Shown here one piece after another: positions 39,376-47,336 of a stretch of 64,000 bases of DNA. This stretch comes from Xanthomonas hortorum pv. pelargonii. Lineage in GTDB: Bacteria; Pseudomonadota; Gammaproteobacteria; Xanthomonadales; Xanthomonadaceae. The stretch spans positions 496,001-560,000 of the forward strand of contig NZ_CP098604.1 in assembly GCF_024499015.1 (NCBI RefSeq), given 5' to 3'. The notes under the pieces are model-generated. The model had not been told where the DNA came from, made no database searches, and saw nothing but the letters and a program-made list of their open reading frames with translations. Position numbers and translations under genes: made by a program. The number at the start of each line of letters is the position of its first letter. The first letter of the stretch is position 1.

Positions 39376-42300
39376 CTACCCGCCGCCTCCACCGCCCCCT
39401 CCTCCACCACCACCGTCGCCCACCACCACCTCCGTCACCTTGCGGGCCGTTTTGCATCGCCGGTGCATTGGCAAACTGTGGCAGCGTCATCACCATCACC
39501 GGGCCACGGCTGGTCTGTACCTCTGTTGAGACGTCCATGCCCAATGCCTGGCGCGTGGTCACCTGTTCCTGTGCCTCTTGCAATGCCTTGGCTTCCAGAT
39601 GTTCGTGGCCCTGCTGTGCGAGGGCATTGCTATACGCGCTGTTGGCGACCCGGCTCAATGCCTGTTCGATCGCAAGATCGTTCTTGGAATCGAGGGCGTA
39701 CAGCAGATCATCCACATCGGGATCGCCGGTGATGTTCTTGCGCGTAGGCGGTGGCCGATCGTCCTGCTCGCCAACCGCTTGCGCACCGGCAGCAAAAGCA
39801 TAGCGTTGCGGCACGGCGTCCGCTGGCGCGGGGGCTGGCCGTCTGAGCGCGGAGGGGCCATCGGGATCGTACCCATTACGTAATTCCAGCTCGGTAAACG
39901 GCTGCTCACCGCGCTCCACGCGCGCTTGCCGCGCTTCTGCGACGCGGGTTTCTGTTTCGAGATCCTGTTCGATCTGGATGCGGAGCGCATGCATGGTGCG
40001 CGTTATTTCCTCCCAGGAGTCTGGATCCGCAAGCACAGGTGTGGCAAGAAGATCTTGCTCAGCTGCTTGGGACACGGAAGGCGACTGCCGCGCATCGGCC
40101 ACACCCTCGGGCATCTCGGTAGAACGGTCAGCCGTCGGCGTGGCCAGGGATGGCGCTGCCGCTTGTGCAAGGTGTGCAAACGATGGCAACGCTGCTGGGG
40201 CATTGGGCGCTTCCAGCACGTAAGGCAGCGGCGTCTGTTGCTGTTGCTCGTCGCTGCGTTCTACAACGATCGATGTAGCGAGCGACGGAGCAGGCAGCGC
40301 GTTCGTCATCTGACCAAGATGCGCGTGCGCTTGCTCTTCTGTCAGCTGCGCCAACGCTTCATGATGCGCAGCCGAGGCTTGCATCGTCGGCAGCTCTTGA
40401 CCGGTATGCGCACCCGCATCCTGCTGCGGATATGCTGGCGATGCATGCGCACTCGCGGTGGTCTGCTGCGACAGTTGCGTGGCTTCTTGTGTGCCTGACT
40501 CTAGCGTTTGCGGGCCTTGCGCCTGTTGCGGAGCGATATCGATCGTATGCAATTGCCCGCGCTGGGCCTGCTGCTCTGGCGTGGTTTGGGCGAGCTCAGT
40601 CTGGACCTGACGCTGCTGCTGTTCGCGCGCGTGAATATCCTGCGTTTGTAACTGCGATGGCTGGTACTGCTGTACGTCCCGGGCCTGATGCTGCTCGCGC
40701 TCTTGAACACTCTGCGTATGGATGGACGGCAGCTCGCGCTGCTGCGCGTGTTGTGCCTGAAGCGATTGCGCCTGCTCGCCTTGCAGCGCCTTCGGGCCAT
40801 GAAGCGGCTGTTGTTCATGCCGTTGAGCGTTCTGCGCTTGTTTCTGTTCTTGCTCGTGTTGCTGGGCATCCTGCGCCTGATGTGTCTGGGTTTCGCGCTG
40901 CTGAACCTGACGCTGTTCTTGTTGGATCTGTTGTGTGTCCTGCGCCTGCCGTTGCTGCTCACGCTGTTGGGTGTGTTGTGCTTGCTGTGCTTGTTTTTCC
41001 TCTTGCTCCCGTTGCTGCAGCACCTGGCCCTGATGCGCAAGCGTTGCGTGGGCTTGCAGCGCCTGTGCGGCGCGCCCACGCTCTTCATGTACGGACTGCG
41101 CTTGCAACGTGTGCTCGCGCACCTGCGCAGCCTGCTGCTCCTGCGCCTGGCGTTCCTGCTGTGCGCGTTCCTGACGCGCTTGTGCGGCGCTGGCTGCCTG
41201 CATCCGCACCTGCATATCCATCACCAGCTGCGGGCTGGCAGATGCGTTGGAGCTCGACGTGTCGCTGTCGGCCGATCCCTCGGCTGCTTGCGTTGTGGAT
41301 GTCGGTCGCTGAGCAAGCACATCGGCAGAGGAGGAACGCGCTTGCCTTTGCGCTTGCACTTCGCTCAGTGCCTGACGGATATCTTCACTGCTGGTAACGG
41401 CAGCAATGCGATCCACGCCATCGGGCCCACGCTGAAAATGGGCAATCGGGCTGTCGGCCCCGAACACGCCGCCTGGCCCGCGCTGCAATTGCATCGCGCC
41501 ATCGCCGGAGAGCCCCGCTGTTTCGCGCGTGCGCTGGGTCGCCAACTCGATCGCCTCACGCCACTGCGGCTGCAACTCCGTTCCAACGAGACGGTAGCGG
41601 TACAACGTCTGCTCGCGCTGCACGTCCTGTGGCGATGGCGGCGATTGCTGGATGGATGCAACCGCCTGCGCATGCTCGGCCAAGGCCGGTTGCAGGATCG
41701 CACGGGTGGTATCCAGTTCCCGCGCCAAATTGCCTGTCGCAGCGCCGCCCTCGCCCGCCCAACGGCCGTCGGCATCGCGGCGATACTGCTGGCCATCCGA
41801 GGCGTTCAGTGCGTCTGGATTCGGCAAGGCCTGCTGCATCGCGTCGGAGAGCGGAAGACCATCGGCAGCCCAGCCACTGCGGTGATGGGCCAGTTCATAG
41901 CGCGCGGCGATGGCGCCAGGGCTGTTGGCGATGTTGCGGGCGATCACCGCCTCGGCTTGCGCATCCAGTTCTGCCGCACGCGCAGGCGCCGCGGTTTCCT
42001 GCACGTAGACGCCGCGATCGTTTGCGCCCGCGATGCCGGTCTTGATCTGGCGATGCCATTGGCCATCCGATGCATCGCGCATCCAGTCGGCGGCGCTCAG
42101 GCTCGGGGTGTCGGTGTCGCTCGCAGGAAGGCGATAGGGATTCTGCGGCGAAGGTGCGTCGCGCAACGCCAGTTCCGCCGCTGCATTGGTGGCCTGGTAA
42201 TTCAGTTCGCGGGCTTTTTCGTAGCTGGCGGTGATCCGTGTGGAATTGGGATTTTCGCTGCCATCGTTCGTGGCATCAGCCATTCCATCGCGCGACCACG

Positions 42301-43909
42301 CGGTGCCGTTGAACGCCCACTGCACACCCTGGCGGTCGGTCTGCTGGTAAATGGCGCGGTTGTCGAGCAGATCGGCCGCCTTCTCGCCGGCCTTGCTCAT
42401 GAAGTACGCATCGGCCGCGATCAGCGCCATTGGGCCAGCACCGGAGGCACCCAACGCATACGCAGCGGCCGTGCCGCCGGCCCAGCCGCCGACATTGCGG
42501 CCGGCAAAATGTGCAAGTTCCGAGCGTGCGGCCAGCGGATTATTTTGCGAGAGCAACGTGGCGATTTTCTCGCCGGACTGTGTCGCTTCGTAGAGCGTGG
42601 TGGCTACGCCCAGCGCCCCGGCGGCTTTGAAGCCGGGGCGGTCGAGCATGGGTGGTGGGTAAGGCCGGAGTTCGACACCGGGCGTGCGCAACAGGCGTGC
42701 AGTGAGCGCATCGCCCTCTGTCAACGCGGCATCGGCCAGCTGCGCGCTGCGTTGCACTGGCCGTGCGGTCTGTGCCATAGGTGCAAATGCGCTGTGCAGC
42801 GGTTCGGGCATATGCGAAGGAAGTTGCACCACTTCGCCCGGTTGCGCATAACGCGCGTAGTCGGCGGTGAGTTGATGCACCTGCCCAGCGGACGTGGCAC
42901 GGTCCATCTTCGGCGTGTTGCGGAACAGCACATTGCCCTCTTCCGAGCGGTGAATCACATTCATGCGCGCATCGGTCGGCTCGTGCATGCGCGGCAGCAA
43001 TGGCTCGCTTAGCAAGCCGTTGTGGTAGTCGGTCATCAGGTTGAGGCTGCGCACGCCGATGCCACCGCGCAAGTAAGTACCGGCGAGATCCGAGTGCGCA
43101 CCGGCCACGGTGAGATGCAAGAAGCGGCCGACCCCTGACACCCCCTGCGGCAGGATCAGATCGACTGGAAACAGTCCACGCCGCTCATGCGCAGCGCTGA
43201 GCTGAAAGCCCGATACCACCGACGGCGGCAAGCGGCGGTCGAACAGCTCCATATAGCCGGTGGGTACCGGGTCGTAGAGGCCCACGCTCATCGGGGTCAG
43301 GCCGGGAGGCTGGTGATAGCGGTTGTAGAGCGGTAGCCCGTCTTCACCGATGCCGCGAATGCCGCCCTTCAGATTGGGAATGCCGCGTGCGTCTATCATG
43401 CGGGCCAATAGCGGAACCTGGCTGGCACCGCGACTGAAACCTTCAAGATGAAAAGCAATCTTGGCCTCGGGATCGGCCTGGAAGATATTCTGTGATTGTG
43501 TCTTCAAACGCTCATACATTTCGTTCGCACGCGCCAGGCTTGTGCGGCCGGTTGCACTGTCCACGGTCCGCGCCAGAACTTCGTCCTGGGTGCCGGGGCC
43601 TTCGATGTATTCGACGCGGATGCGTTCCACGCCAGCGTCTTTCAAATCTCTAACTTGCTGACGAAATTTGGCGACATTGGTGGCATGCAACGGATCTTTG
43701 TCGGCATCATTGCCGGTGCCATCCATCAGGCCCACGATTAGATAGGAGTGCGGGTCGGCACGATCCAGTAGCTGCGGCACCTTGAACCGATAGAGTTCGT
43801 CGGCTGCTTGTTTGTACGTACGCAAATGCTCATGCGTCGCGGCATAGTGCGACACGTCATCCAGCGGCAGACCATCTTCACCCAGCTGCAGAACGATCTT
43901 CTTGTCCAT
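39376..43909 (-). CDS. large DUF2235 (Tle-like) lipase effector with Gln-rich region and poly-Gly tail
   Basis: Predicted secreted phospholipase-type toxin. DUF2235 hallmarks: LMDGTGNDADKD (~62-72), HATNV, the nucleophile elbow GFSRGA (Ser ~159) and VAGAHSDLAGTY (~268-279). Residues ~390-560 include two hydrophobic stretches; ~880-1130 is a Gln/Glu-rich coiled coil (QQREQEEKQAQQAQHTQQRE). The C-terminus has DPDVDDLLYALDSKNDLAIE, then a Gly run. With one C removed from the CCC at 39419-39421 the frame ends in about 18 Gly and TAG at 39376-39378 (1510 residues). As sequenced, the frame continues to 38699 (1736 codons), fused to the next gene. No XVIPCD, PAAR or signal peptide is visible; the secretion route is unknown. 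The upstream neighbour looks like its immunity gene. Confidence 0.75.
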
Positions 43910-43922
43910 ATCGAGCGCTCGC

Positions 43923-44483
43923 TCAGTAGGTCTTGGTCCAGGCCAGGATCAATTCGTTACGGCTGATTTTTATGTGCGGATCGTGCTCGGGGTCCGCCAG
44001 GTGCTTGGTCAGGACATCGGCCCGCATATAGACATTGATGGTGCGGTCGTTGACTTCCAGCAAGATGTAAACGTGATGCCGCCCGTTTGCCGAGTAGCCA
44101 TAGACCAAGAAAAATTCATCAACATCCTCTTTGGGGACGTTGTGCAGGATCAAATGGCCTGGAAAGATCGTCTCGAAATCGATCTCGACATAGCGCTCCA
44201 CGCCGTCCATTGCGGTCCAGCGGATATCCACCGTCGATGGAAACCCGCGCGTCTCGAACTCTTCGGTACTGCCGAAGCCGCCTGTCCAGTCATCTTTCCA
44301 GTTCGGCTTGGGGGGCGCACCAGAGGGCTTGTCCAGATAACTGGAATGCTGCTGCCGCGCAAAGATGATGCTGCACCGCATAACGTGATAACACCGCGGA
44401 TCAAACGAATAACTATCGAACCGCAGCGGCCACGGCTCGCCCGGCTTTTTTCTTGCCAGATGCAGATTAGGAATGTTGAACAT
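43923..44483 (-). CDS. candidate immunity protein (DUF2931-like)
   Basis: 186 residues from MFNIPNLHLARKKPGEPW (an ATG 15 bases earlier is possible). Beta-rich: ETRGFPSTVDIRWTAMDGVE, RYVEIDFETIFPGHLILHNV, HHVYILLEVNDRTINVYMRA. The pattern of an RW-x2-3-DG-x-Y core after a proline strand recalls DUF2931, a family found beside T6SS lipase effectors as immunity proteins. It ends 13 bases before the effector start. No signal peptide, which is unusual if the effector acts in the periplasm. A second, interrupted copy lies at 44810-45370. Confidence 0.6.
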   Translation of the reverse strand: MFNIPNLHLARKKPGEPWPLRFDSYSFDPRCYHVMRCSIIFARQQHSSYLDKPSGAPPKPNWKDDWTGGFGSTEEFETRGFPSTVDIRWTAMDGVERYVEIDFETIFPGHLILHNVPKEDVDEFFLVYGYSANGRHHVYILLEVNDRTINVYMRADVLTKHLADPEHDPHIKISRNELILAWTKTY

Positions 44484-44628
44484 GTGGAGGGACTCCATGT
44501 CGAAGGGCGCGGGAGTAAGTTAGGTGGGCATCAGACAGAGCACACTCAGCGAAATATAGCAAAGCAGGCTCTTCCTGCGTCCAAGAAATGCACCGCATCG
44601 TCAATTCGATCGCCTCCCGCTGATCACG

Positions 44629-44796
44629 CTAGGAGTGCGGGTCGGCATGATCCAGTAGCTGCGGCACCTTGAACCGATAGAGTTCGTCGGCCGCTTGTTC
44701 ATAGCTACGGAGATGCTCCGGCGTCGCAGCATAGTGCGACACGTCATCGAGCGGCAGACCATCTTCGCCCAGCTGCAGAACAATCTTCTTGTCCAT
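44629..44796 (-). pseudogene. truncated duplicate of the effector N-terminus
   Basis: 55 codons nearly identical to the start of the DUF2235 effector (MDKKIVLQLGEDGLPLDDVS to DPHS) then TAG at 44629-44631. Homology to the effector ends exactly at this point. It lies between the two immunity copies, so an immunity-effector pair was duplicated and the duplicate effector mostly lost. Just beyond (44585-44620) is a short piece resembling an internal effector segment. Confidence 0.85.
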
Positions 44797-44809
44797 GTCG
44801 AGCGCTCAC

Positions 44810-45370
44810 TCAGTAGGTCTTGCTCCAGGCCAGGATCAGTTCATCACGGCTGATCTTCTTGAGCGGATCATGTTCTGGATCGACCAAATGTTTGGTCAGG
44901 ATGTCGGACCGCATATAGACGTTGATCGTGCGGTCGTTGACTTCCAGAAGGATGTAAACGTGATTGCGCCCGTTTCCAGAAAATCCGTAGACCAAAAAGA
45001 ACTCATCGATATCTTCTCTGGCAACGCTATGCAGGATGAAATGGCCGGGGAAAATTTTCTCGAAATCGACTTCGACATAGCGCTCCGCGCCGTCCATCGC
45101 CGTCCAGCGGATATCGACTGTCGATGGAAAGCCGCGCGTCTCGAACTCTTCGGTGCTTCCGAAACTTCCAGTCCAGTTATCCTTCCAATTCGGCTTGTAA
45201 GGATCTCCGGAAGGCTCAGCCACATGGAGAGAATGCTGTTACCGAGCAAAGGTGATGCTGCATCGCAAGGTGTGATAACAGCGCGCATCGAATGAGTAAC
45301 TATCGAACCGCAGCGGCCAAGGCTCGCCTGGCTTTTTTCTTGCCAGATGCAGATTAGGGATGTTGAACAT
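44810..45370 (-). pseudogene. second immunity-gene copy interrupted by TAA
   Basis: Same length (187 codons) and clearly homologous to 43923-44483 along its whole length (MFNIPNLHLARKKPGEPW at one end, ISRDELILAWSKTY at the other). Codon 44 (45239-45241) is TAA where the other copy has Gln. A GTG shortly after could start a 137-residue remnant. Substitutions are spread through the gene, so it was a diverged immunity variant before or after it was interrupted. Confidence 0.8.
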
Positions 45371-45491
45371 GTCGGGAGACTCCATGTCGAAGAGCGCGGG
45401 AGTGAAGCAAGTAGGTGCCAGCTACATCACACTCAGCGAAATATAGCAAAGCAGGCTCTTCCTGCGTCCAAGCAACGCACAGCTGCGTCAC

Positions 45492-45656
45492 CAACTCGAT
45501 CACCTCGCGCCACGGCGGCTACAACTCCGTTCCCACAACACGGTAGCTATATAACGTCTGCTCGCGCTGCACTTCCGCCGGCGAGGGCGGCAATTGCTGG
45601 ATGCTTGCAACCGCCTGAGCATGCTCGGCGAAGGGCGGTTGCGGGATCGCGCGGGT
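45492..45656 (-). pseudogene. internal fragment of an effector copy
   Basis: Homologous to effector bases ~41542-41700 (both strands' landmarks match: CAACTCGATCACCTCGCGCC here, GTCTGCTCGCGCTGCAC, GCATGCTCGGC). No start or stop of its own. It supplies, out of frame, the tail of the SymE-like frame from 46033. Confidence 0.75.
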
Positions 45657-46033
45657 GGCGATGCTGCACAGCAAGCTGCTAAGTCCTTACGGGCCAAGCT
45701 CACCACCAGTTCGCCGTCGCGCATGCGGATATCCAGCTTGCTGCCAATGACAAAGCCCAGTTGCTCCAGCCAGCGGCCGCGCAGGCGCAATGTCGGCACG
45801 CGTTGCTGGCTGGCGGCATAGTAGCCATAGCCGATGGTGCACTGCTGCGGTGGACGCGGGCGGCGAGGGGCGCGTTGCTGACGTGCAAGATCGGCGGCAT
45901 CGGCTTCCGCTACCTCGTCGACTGTGAGCATGCGAGGTGGCGATGGTTCCACGATGCGCCAGACCGCGTCGCGCTTGGGCTGATGTGGTACACGCTTGCG
46001 CGCATTGTTGGGGCTGGACGGCAGTTGACGCAT
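45500..46033 (-). CDS. SymE-like toxin with chimeric C-terminal tail
   Basis: 177 codons from an ATG with a strong AAGGAGGA site. Residues ~66-116 (TIGYGYYAASQQRVPTLRLR, GRWLEQLGFVIGSKLDIRMR, DGELVVSL) match the SymE AbrB-fold toxin motif (pattern P.L.L.G.WL...GF..G..V.V....G.L.). E. coli SymE is an SOS-induced RNA-associated toxin held down by the antisense RNA SymR. Residues after ~124 are an out-of-frame reading of an effector fragment, so the native C-terminus seems replaced. A 16-bp perfect palindrome (46061-46076) lies in the leader. No antisense RNA promoter was identified. Confidence 0.65.
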   Translation of the reverse strand: MRQLPSSPNNARKRVPHQPKRDAVWRIVEPSPPRMLTVDEVAEADAADLARQQRAPRRPRPPQQCTIGYGYYAASQQRVPTLRLRGRWLEQLGFVIGSKLDIRMRDGELVVSLARKDLAACCAASPPARSRNRPSPSMLRRLQASSNCRPRRRKCSASRRYIATVLWERSCSRRGAR

Positions 46034-46197
46034 GACAAATCCTCCTTGATGAACGGCCCCGCCGCCACGTGGCGGCGAGATGTCGGGAGGTTAGAAACCG
46101 CTAGTAGTCGGCGGGCGTATTTCCCCGAAGGGTGTTGTATTAGCCGCCCTCCCGACGCAGGCATCACGTCGGCTGCACCTGCAAAAAATGCAGGCAC

Positions 46198-46227
46198 AAA
46201 AAACCCACCGGTTTGACGGAGGTGGGT
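46198..46227 (-). terminator. Rho-independent terminator upstream of the symE-like gene
   Basis: On the minus strand, ACCCACC and GGTGGGT form a 7-bp stem (46221-46227 with 46203-46209) followed by six T. It stops leftward transcription ~165 bases before the symE-like ATG; it could also act as a leader attenuator. Confidence 0.7.
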
Positions 46228-46352
46228 ACCGCTACTAGGGGAGTTTCTACGCTCCTTGAGGTAGAGCTTGCTGCTGACTGATTGGGTTGTCAACTGAAAG
46301 AGATAGCAGATTCAGCGTGCGCTATCGGGTCGGCTAGCCACACCGTTCGCAG

Positions 46353-46483
46353 TGATCCATAAGCAGCCCAAGATCTACACGATGGACGGCCTGGACAAGC
46401 TGCGCATCAAACTGCCACTGCCGGAAGGTGTGGATCGCTTCAATGCCGCGCGTGGCTTGTTGACGATGTTGGCGCCGAGATAA
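46353..46483 (+). pseudogene. duplicate of the mfd 3' end (right direct repeat of island)
   Basis: Reads KQPKIYTMDGLDKLRIKLPL, then PEGVDRFNAARGLL and TMLAPR with stop TAA, the last ~42 codons of Mfd. Differences from the real mfd end are mainly synonymous, so it looks like the tail of another functional mfd allele rather than a long-decayed copy. No upstream part of mfd is present. Confidence 0.88.
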
Positions 46484-46622
46484 TCCGCTATCGCTGGTTG
46501 CGCTTGCTTCGTGTGACGACCTCGACCATAGAAGACGCAAGGATGCGTCGGGCGCGTTATGGCAATGGCATAAAGGCGACTCGGACGTGATGCGGAATTT
46601 TCGCTAAAACCCATCGCGCCAT

Positions 46623-46889
46623 TTAATCCAACGCACGCCGCAACGCGCTTGTTTCATGCGCATTATCTGCAGCGACGCTGCAAATCTCGGCAAGCGCACG
46701 CATTAAAGAATTCGACCGAAATGCGGCTATCTGTCCTGCAGGACTGTCCGGGACATTCGACTCCCGAGACTGCTTGCGACAAACCTGAGCAATTAATGCC
46801 CAGGCAGTGATGGATTTCTCAAATCCGTCACCGCGCTGAATTTTGCCTAAATATTCCTGCCGCGCGCCGATACCTGCATAGACCGGCAT
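46623..46889 (-). CDS. possible hypothetical protein
   Basis: 88 residues from MPVYAGIGARQEYLGKIQRG (the frame opens further upstream to 46958). Composition is compatible with a soluble protein (ITAWALIAQVCRKQSRESNV), but there is no recognised family or strong ribosome site. It lies opposite the chemotaxis promoter region. Weak call; it may be chance. Confidence 0.3.
   Translation of the reverse strand: MPVYAGIGARQEYLGKIQRGDGFEKSITAWALIAQVCRKQSRESNVPDSPAGQIAAFRSNSLMRALAEICSVAADNAHETSALRRALD
46848..46873 (+). promoter_or_regulatory. sigma-28 (FliA)-like promoter for chemosensory operon
   Basis: TAAATATT, 10 bases, then GCCGATAC, close to the flagellar/chemotaxis consensus TAAAGTTT-N11-GCCGATAA (spacer one base short). 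It lies 115 bases before the STAS gene and points into the operon. Confidence 0.55.
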
Positions 46890-46988
46890 GTCCCCGTGTG
46901 CAGAGCTGCCCACGCAAGCCCACGCCGGAGCGACCTTCTTCCGCGTCATGGCGCGCATCCGTGCGCCATCGCATCGCTTGAGGCATCA

Positions 46989-47318
46989 ATGAACACGCCA
47001 CTGTCCGCTCTACCCGCGCCGCTGACACTCGCCCTGGAAGGCGAGATGACGATCCGTCGCGCTGCAGAACTCAAGCCGCTCTTGCAGCCGGCATTGCTGC
47101 ATCCGGGTGGTTTGCATCTGGACCTTGCTGCGGTCAGCGAGATCGACACCACCGGCCTGCAGTTGCTGCTGGCCACCAAGCAGGCGATCCAGGCCGATGG
47201 GCGGCCGTTTTCGCTCACCGATTCCAGCCGTGCAGTGGTCGATGTGATCGAATTGCTCGGCCTGCTCGAAGCGCTGTACCCGCATGCGGTCGCGTGCCTC
47301 GGCGAACGCATTCACTAA
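46989..47318 (+). CDS. STAS domain protein
   Basis: 109 residues with the STAS fold pattern: LALEGEMTIRRAAELKPLLQ, HLDLAAVSEIDTTGLQLLLA, then SRAVVDVIELLGLLEAL. In anti-anti-sigma relatives a Ser before the G-x-Q-L-L helix is phosphorylated; here the position is EIDTTGLQ, with Thr. First gene of the chemosensory operon, 18 bases before cheA. Similar STAS genes open CheA clusters in other xanthomonads and pseudomonads; the role is unclear. Confidence 0.88.
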   Translation: MNTPLSALPAPLTLALEGEMTIRRAAELKPLLQPALLHPGGLHLDLAAVSEIDTTGLQLLLATKQAIQADGRPFSLTDSSRAVVDVIELLGLLEALYPHAVACLGERIH

Positions 47319-47336
47319 CGGACAGGTAACACGCGC

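Noticed and set aside
40688..43012. 774-codon open frame on the + strand
   Set aside because: Antisense to the effector; the Leu/Arg-rich translation mirrors the Gln-rich codons of the real gene.
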